From Channallabes apus (Eukaryota; Chordata; Actinopteri; Siluriformes; Clariidae): DNA of 64,000 nt. Location: contig CM060112.1 in assembly GCA_030522415.1 (NCBI GenBank), forward strand, positions 5,248,501-5,312,500, read 5' to 3'. Shown here piece by piece: positions 57,310-64,000 of the stretch. A model generated the notes under the pieces. It had not been told where the DNA came from. It saw nothing but the letters and a program-made list of their open reading frames with translations, and did no database searches. Numbering within the stretch: the first letter of the stretch is position 1; each line of letters starts with the position of its first letter. Made by a program: the position numbers and the translations under genes.

Positions 57310-57805
57310 TTTTGATTTATTCACAATTTGGCTCTTATCAAAGTCACTCGAATCCGTATGCTTGGCCATTTATTCTGCTTCTAACACATCAACTTCAGGA
57401 AGAAAAGGTTCACTTGCTGCTTAATACAGTATATCCCATCCACATCCAGCCACCATTCTAACGAGATATTGAAACTGTAGCTACTGTGAGATTCTAGAGC
57501 ACTGGGTCAGAGCAACTCCAAAACTCTACATATTGTGGGTTGTTCCCAGCCTGCAGTGGTCAGGACAAACCAAAAGTGGAAGGAAAACCGGTGAACTGGT
57601 GACAGGGTCATGGGAGGTCAAGGATCACTTGATGCACATGGAGAGTGAAGGCTGGCCCGTGTAGTCCGATCCAATAGAAGCGCTAGTGTAGATGCTGGTT
57701 CCGACAGAAAGGAGTCAGAACACATTCAGTAGCACATCACTGTTTTGGTGGCAAAGCAGAGGACCCACTCCGTGGTCATAATGTTATGGCTGATCAGTGC
57801 AGATT
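57310..57805. mobile_element. Dispersed repeat (family 4), copy 2
   Basis: Shares ACTGGGTCAGAGCAACTCCA and GTGACAGGGTCATG with 39380-39660 and continues to GTCATAATGTTATGGCTGAT near 57776, which looks like a terminal inverted repeat of a fish mariner/Tc1-type family. Confidence 0.6.
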
Positions 57806-58644
57806 CAAAACACGTTTCCAAATTTGAAACAGTGCATGATTCATGACTGCTTCATCTGTCTTTTAGTGTGTGTCAGTCTAATTATGAAACCAATCCGAGC
57901 TCGTGATAACTCACTGCATTTTAATTGTTGAGGAACGACATCAGTGCAAAATCATGTGACCACAATGATGTAACATCTCACACTGCATTTGAGTCAACAT
58001 GAATGTCTGATTTTGCAACCCAGTGTCCCGTATTTGTCCTTAAAGTTGGAGGACATTTGCTGATTCAGACATTTCCTACAGGTCTTCGTCTTCATGCTTA
58101 TGAACAATCATTTAGCTCAGCACTATAGTATACTAACATCCATGACTCAGCAAGGTGTGTGTGTCTGAAGTGAGAGTGTGTGTGTGTGTGTGTGTGTGCA
58201 TGTTGGTTTGTGCAAGTGTGTAGTGTTTCATATCAGTAATATTAATGAGTATTTTAGTTTAGTTTTATTGCACACATCAGGATTGTTTATATGAATACAC
58301 TGAGGTCAGCATGTGTTCTTAGCGCTATAATGGTGTTTATGGTTACATGGTCATTATCTCCTAGAGATGCTGCTGGTGTGCTGTTCCCACATACGCTCAC
58401 ACACATACACAGCCACACACACTTATAGACACACGATTCATAAACAGTAATCTTCTCAGAAATTATTGTTGATGTTGTTCATGTCCGAGTTATTCTTTCA
58501 TCTTCTGGCATTGTTGGAAAAAACAAAACATGTCAAAACTGCTGACATAGTGAACGAGGGTAAGAGTTTAAATGGCCTCCAGGTGGGTAAAGTCTAAAGT
58601 TAGCCTGTCAAGTTACATATATTTACACTGGAAAAGCAGAGCTT

Positions 58645-58668
58645 GGGGGGGGGGGGGGGGGGGGGGGG
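58645..58668 (+). repeat. Run of 24 guanines
   Basis: An uninterrupted G24 homopolymer, able in principle to form G-quadruplexes. Such runs are also prone to assembly error. Confidence 0.9.
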
Positions 58669-58869
58669 TGAGTTCCTGATGACTTCAGCTTTATTTTCAC
58701 CACTTCAGTGTCCTGAGAGCCAGAGTGTAAACATGTAGAGGATCTTCAGGAAAGAGACTACAAGTAGAAATAACTAAATGAGCTATGTTCAACAGTTCCT
58801 ATTGGATTTTATGTGAATTGCCTCAATAATATGTCTTTTTTATTAATTTTTGGTAGTACATTTTTACCT

Positions 58870-59465
58870 GTAAAGCTGAACTTCGGGATATGAATTTAAT
58901 CCGTTCCAGAGGCGAGTTCTTGAGGTGAAATTTCGTGTTACGAAAAACATTTTCCTTGAGGAATCAATGTAAATGCAGACAATCTGTTCCAGCCACCCAA
59001 AAGTATTATAAACATTAACAATTCCCAACACTTTAATAATATTTTTACATATAAAAACAATCAAAACATGTCCAAAAAGATGTAAATTAAGTAAAATATG
59101 AAATAAATAGACATTAAACCTCACTTAACCATAATTTATGATTCCTCTTGACACCGGCTGCTTTACAGTACAAACCAAAAACTGTAAGCGACTCCCTTTT
59201 CTTTTCGCTACCATTCTTGGGACCTATGGTGCTATGTGTTCACTAAATCTTGCTTAAAAAAAAAAATAAAAATTTTATCATAAACCACTTCACTTGCCTT
59301 TCCACTGATGCAAACAAGTTTTGAACGGATTTCCGACGTACGTTCAACTTTGCCGACATTTGCTTCGGTGTGGTTTGATTGTTGATATGACAAAAATGCT
59401 TCATTTGCTGATGCAAATTTCGAAAATTCCTAAGGGAAGGTATTCGTATGCAGAGGTTCCACTAT
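58870..59465. mobile_element. Possible decayed DNA transposon (family unknown)
   Basis: The right end (reversed) reads GTGGAACCTCTGCATACGAA and the left end has a related decayed form (CTGAACTTCGGGATATGAAT). The - strand has short peptide scraps (MVAKRKGSRLQ near 59190) but no frame long enough to classify. Confidence 0.4.
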
Positions 59466-61337
59466 ATTTTTCTAATACATCATTAGAGCCAGTATTTTAA
59501 ACAAACAAACAAACATAAATTGTTCTGTTCAGAACCAAGAAGTAAAAAACAAAAATCTTAATTTCTCAATCTCATACCTATCCAAAGTGTTAGCTAACAA
59601 TGTAAAAATGTATCTCAGGCTAGTTAGTGTTGTATATGTGGACACAAACCACATTATAAACCATCACGCTGCTTAAAACGTGGTAGAAAATATCAAGTGC
59701 ACTGAAAATGATTTAGTGTAGAATGGTTTCGTGCTTGAAAAAAAGCTCATCATATCTCACATACAGACAGAGCAATTTTTTCTTTTAATACTATATATAT
59801 ATGGGTGCAGCAGGTGGTGGCATCTGGAACAGATACACTATAGTTAAAGCATCCAGGTACATCAGATACAATGTACTACTGTTTTTTTGTTGTTTGGATG
59901 TTAAATGGAAATGAAAAACTAGCTAGTGAAGTGGCTAATAAATAATAAAGAAACAGCTAATTAAATCTATTTAAAAGTACAGTGATAGTTTGGTAATAAT
60001 GTAAATACACGTATATTTTCTGTTGTTTGTTATAAAATAAATACATAAACACACACACACACAGTTAGACAGAAGACATGGATAATGACGTGTGCATCAG
60101 ACTACTAACGTAAACTATGGTGTTCATCATATACTGTAATTTACTGTCTAATAGGAGCCCTTTCCTTGGTAACACACATATAGCTTTAACCTTCGGTGGT
60201 AGATGTTTTACAGGGACGCAAAGACATAAGGTTTGTAGTAACTTTGCTCTTTCCTTAAGGACATAACATGGACATAAGGAAAACATGCACAGATCTTTCA
60301 GTCAAAATACAGACAAAATGTGTTTATGAATGTTGAAAATTCATTACCTTCCAGGACATCATCACCTCTTAATTATAATGTTGTCAGGATGATTACATTA
60401 TTGTACATATGTTCAGTATTTGTAACTATAAAAAAAACTCTACCTTTATCTGGAAAAATACATTTAAACATTCACAATTCTGTCCAGTTCCGTATTTAAA
60501 GCAGAAACCTCCCATGAAACTGGTAGGAAATTTACTATAGTGCCAAAGAAAACTCTACACTAGCACTACAGCAGTAACAGAAAAACAAGCATGCCTTCAT
60601 TTATTCATCTCTCATTCTGCATTTAAATTAGTAGCACAGACATAGAAAGAAAGACAGACAGACATGTAAATGGGCTTCAACCTGAAATAATAATATCACT
60701 GATTGCAATAAAGCTCATTAGATTATTATTATCTTTAACCTTTTTAACTCTTTAACCATCAACAACAGGTATTTATGCTAGTCAGTTAATATTACTAAAA
60801 ATAAAATAAAAAAGAGAACATATCATGCTTTTCTTTTTTCCCTACACTCTTCAGGAAATTGGGATTATGTAACTTCCTGTTCACCATGTGACTTGTGAAA
60901 TGTTCCAAATATAGTCTAGGGGTAACTGTGCTGGGCATGTGAGATTAAACAGGTTTGCATATTACTACAAAAGTCCAATTTATGAAAAGTTTTTATTTTA
61001 AGGTCAAAGTGTACTCGTAGTGGGCCGGGACAGGTAAAGTGCTGTATGAGGATTTAAAATAATAATGTTTTAATGTTTAAGTGATCTATCTATAACATGG
61101 ATAGAGGAAGGAAACCTAACCTTATCTGTGTTGAAAATCTTTACAAACATTATTATACAGTACGTTATAAAATATAATATGAGTGACGTTTCAGAGTAAT
61201 TGGATAAGATAAAAAGACAGTAGCAATAGCACAGTCCTCTGTGTTTAAGTTTATGCTTCAATAAACAACTCATTGTAACTGTAAGCACAAGGTTTTAATA
61301 TACTGTACCTCTGTGTGTGTGCATATCTATCTATTCA

Positions 61338-61409
<72 letters not shown>

Positions 61410-63181
61410 GCTACACAGTTATGGGGGGAATCATCCATGCTTTAAGGACACTTTAAATAGAATCGAATGTTAAACGTGAGCATATATATAAATATAAATG
61501 ATAAAGAAGACTGTAAGAGAAAACGATGTGCTGATATCTGACTCTGATAACAGAAGCATTCTGAGTTATTTCTGGTGCTTGAGAACGAGCCAGACTCCCG
61601 TTTCAAGCCAAGCGCCCAACATCTGCTTTGGCAAGCTCGGTCATGACTGCTGGGTCGGTGGGTTCAGTCACTAATCGATCAGGTTTTGTGTGCTATGGCG
61701 GCTCCTTTGGAAAACATCCAGCAGAATCAAAGTGGAAAATCATAGTACAGTACACAGAGCTGCTCTCCATGCGTAGGTACACAAGCATGCTGAAACTCGA
61801 ATGACCTGAGTTCTGAGACCTGATTCTGTTTTTAAACAGAATCTCACTGCTGAGCTTTTGTGTATTAAACTACACGTGTGTAAAGTGACAGCTTTAATAC
61901 ATTCATGGGTTTGACCTGGATTGAAATGCCTCCATCACTGTGCCTTCACTTTTTTAGCTTGTGCAGATAAAGGGCCAAAAATTGGCACCTTATTTTAACA
62001 AGGAATAAATTAAAATGTACTTTTAATGGGACAAGTTGTTTATTGTCTACAAAAAGGTGTTTTCTTTTATTTGTCTTGAGGATGTACAAAATTTTTGTAA
62101 ATCATGTATTGATTCTCATTTTCAGAGTCCCTGTACTGTACGTGAGCAGTTTTAGAGGAGTGTTTTTTGTTGGTTAAGCCACACACTGACCTATAAATAA
62201 TTTCAGCAGAAAAAAAAGCATCTAACATAAGTCACATGATCCAGAGAGAAACATGTGCAGATGATGACAGATGATCAGGCCGGTGATTAGTATACCTGCT
62301 TGAGTGTTTGGAACAGACGAGAGGGGAAATGAGGTTGCTGCTGAGGCTGTTACATAAACAACCCATTTTAAAATCTTATCCTCAGGCACTTTGCAGCATC
62401 TTGCAGTCCAACATTTGTTCCCATTTCTCACATTTTTTCACTAGCTGTGCTTGGATAGATATGAACGTGGCACCATTTGGATTTACGTGTTAATAATACG
62501 CATGTTCGAACAAAGAAATCCAGAACGGAAGGCTTTAGATTCTTTTTAACATACGAGCTGACAAGACAATAATGAAAAATGGATTGCTTTTTATTCATAT
62601 TATTATTTTTGGTCCATGACGAAAACTCCTCGCAAGTCTCGACAATTTGCAGGCGTTTCAAGAGGAATCATAGGAGTACCTGACAAGTCTTAACGATTCA
62701 TTATGAACAATGTGGTGTTGTAGGCACTCCGCTCCAAGTTACTTGTGAATGTTTATGATGGTTTGACATTGTGTGTAGCGAAGTCGAAACCATCCTGTTT
62801 GTAATATCTTTTATAGTAAGACACATTTGTAATGGTGTACGAGACTACACAGAGACTGTTCGGAGCAGCAGCACTATAAATGTAACTATCACTTACACAT
62901 GCTGTTAGTTTACACAGGGTGGAGCTAGTATTACTGACTGCTCTACCCTGAATAACATCATGTCTTAAAAGCGATTGATGGCCACGAACATCATCCTTAC
63001 ACGGTTTGGAGGCTAAGCTACTCCAATAGATTCACAGAAGTGTGGCTGTCGTTTCCGAGAAAACGGATTAACACGTGATTAGCGCACTGTTTTGTAGCAA
63101 TGATCAACTTTAAATCCTTTAAATCTCTTTCATTGAGTGTGAGAGAGAGAAAACATTTCCATGGTGTCTATAGAGGTGATC

Positions 63182-63240
<59 letters not shown>

Positions 63241-63296
63241 TGTGTCACAGTAGGTAGCACATCTGTGAATATATGCGGTGAGAAGTTACTCTGCAG

Positions 63297-63330
<34 letters not shown>

Positions 63331-64000
63331 CTGTAGTGACATTGCGCTCCGCTGCTTGACGTCAGTGTGAATCTTCGAGCTGACGCGCTCTGTGTGAGTG
63401 CAGTAATGATTCAGACTGCAGACTTTCAGGAACAGAGCAGAAATTCTGTTTAGACGGAGGACAAGAGGACACAGAATCTGCAAAAAAATAAAAAATTACA
63501 CAAAGAAGACAGGCATTTTTAATGCTTTTCCATTTCAACATATTTTTTTTGAATTATTTGAATTAATCAGGAGTTATGATATTGTAACGTCCTGATAAAC
63601 TGATCACATGTGGAAAAACATCTTATTTAGTTTGATCTAAATGCGTTTTCTGTTGCGCACAGGAAGAAGGTTGTCGGCGCGACTGCAGATCGTTGTGTTT
63701 TACGGTTCTGTAACAAACCCATGGAAAATAACTACTTCTTAAACCGCACTATACATAACGTAACCAAACTGAAGCAGTTATTCTGACATAATATTTCTTA
63801 GAGTAGTAGACACACTGTATGTGTGTGTACCATGAAAGCTGCGCACAAGTGTGTAAAGTCAACATTTACTTTGCTAAGCCTAATCAAACACACACTCTCA
63901 AAGTCTCAGAGTGTCAGAGTCAAAACAGCCAGAGGCTGAAACAGGGTTCATCTATAATCATAGCCAAGAAACGGAAGTCAAACTGAGAAGCAGAGAAACA
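59466..64000. other. Intergenic DNA to the end of the window
   Basis: No gene is recognised. A Tc1-derivative copy is at 62090-62430. (TA)n at 61340-61404 and (GT)n at 63183-63228 and 63298-63329. A perfect CRE palindrome TGACGTCA at 63357-63364 lies in a locally CpG-containing stretch that could be near a promoter, but no exon is visible. Confidence 0.5.
62090..62430 (-). mobile_element. Tc1-like deletion derivative, copy 2
   Basis: Same orientation and order of blocks as 1330-1625 (CCCTGTAC...GTGAGCAGTTT, AAGCCACACACTGACCTA, GGAACAGACGAGAGGGGAAA). Confidence 0.5.

Overview
This window is nuclear DNA from a teleost fish. The supporting features are a vertebrate collagen Kunitz exon with GT-AG introns, a GPR22-family receptor, tRNA-derived SINEs, many Tc1/mariner and hAT remnants, a Ty3/gypsy chromovirus, and very dense (GT)n, (TA)n and (GATA)n microsatellites. 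The repeat mix would fit an otophysan such as a catfish, but this cannot be proved from the sequence alone. Host genes are sparse and most of the window is repeat-rich intergenic or intronic DNA.

Layout. 1-518: the last two coding exons of a collagen VII-like gene (Kunitz domain plus a nine-codon final exon), + strand. 519-4635: intergenic DNA with Tc1 and mariner fragments. 4636-10616: a complete, apparently very young chromovirus on the - strand, with LTRs identical by eye, a 5-bp target duplication, intact gag and pol, a -1 frameshift signal and a Tf1-type self-priming PBS. 10617-20574: repeats, plus a CpG-rich candidate first exon near 13.7-13.93 kb and a large GATA/GGAT array at 19.16-19.76 kb. 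20575-23357: a GPR22-like receptor on one coding exon, whose third intracellular loop carries about 300 extra residues, partly a 13-residue (39-bp) tandem repeat. 23358-33892: repeat-rich DNA without a recognisable gene. 33893-37059 (- strand): a candidate three-exon gene for a very acidic 60-residue microprotein. 37060-47420: duplicated segments, SINEs, a deleted RTE-type LINE split by a hAT element, and a Tc1 element split by nested hAT elements. 47635-52014: three identical tRNA-Phe(GAA) genes and one broken copy, interspersed with four CTCF-like motifs. 52300-64000: repeats and microsatellites with no gene that I recognise.

The host genes show no shared pathway. The most unusual items are the GPR22-like loop minisatellite, the microprotein candidate, the tRNA-Phe/CTCF-like cluster, and the readable expression and priming signals of the chromovirus.
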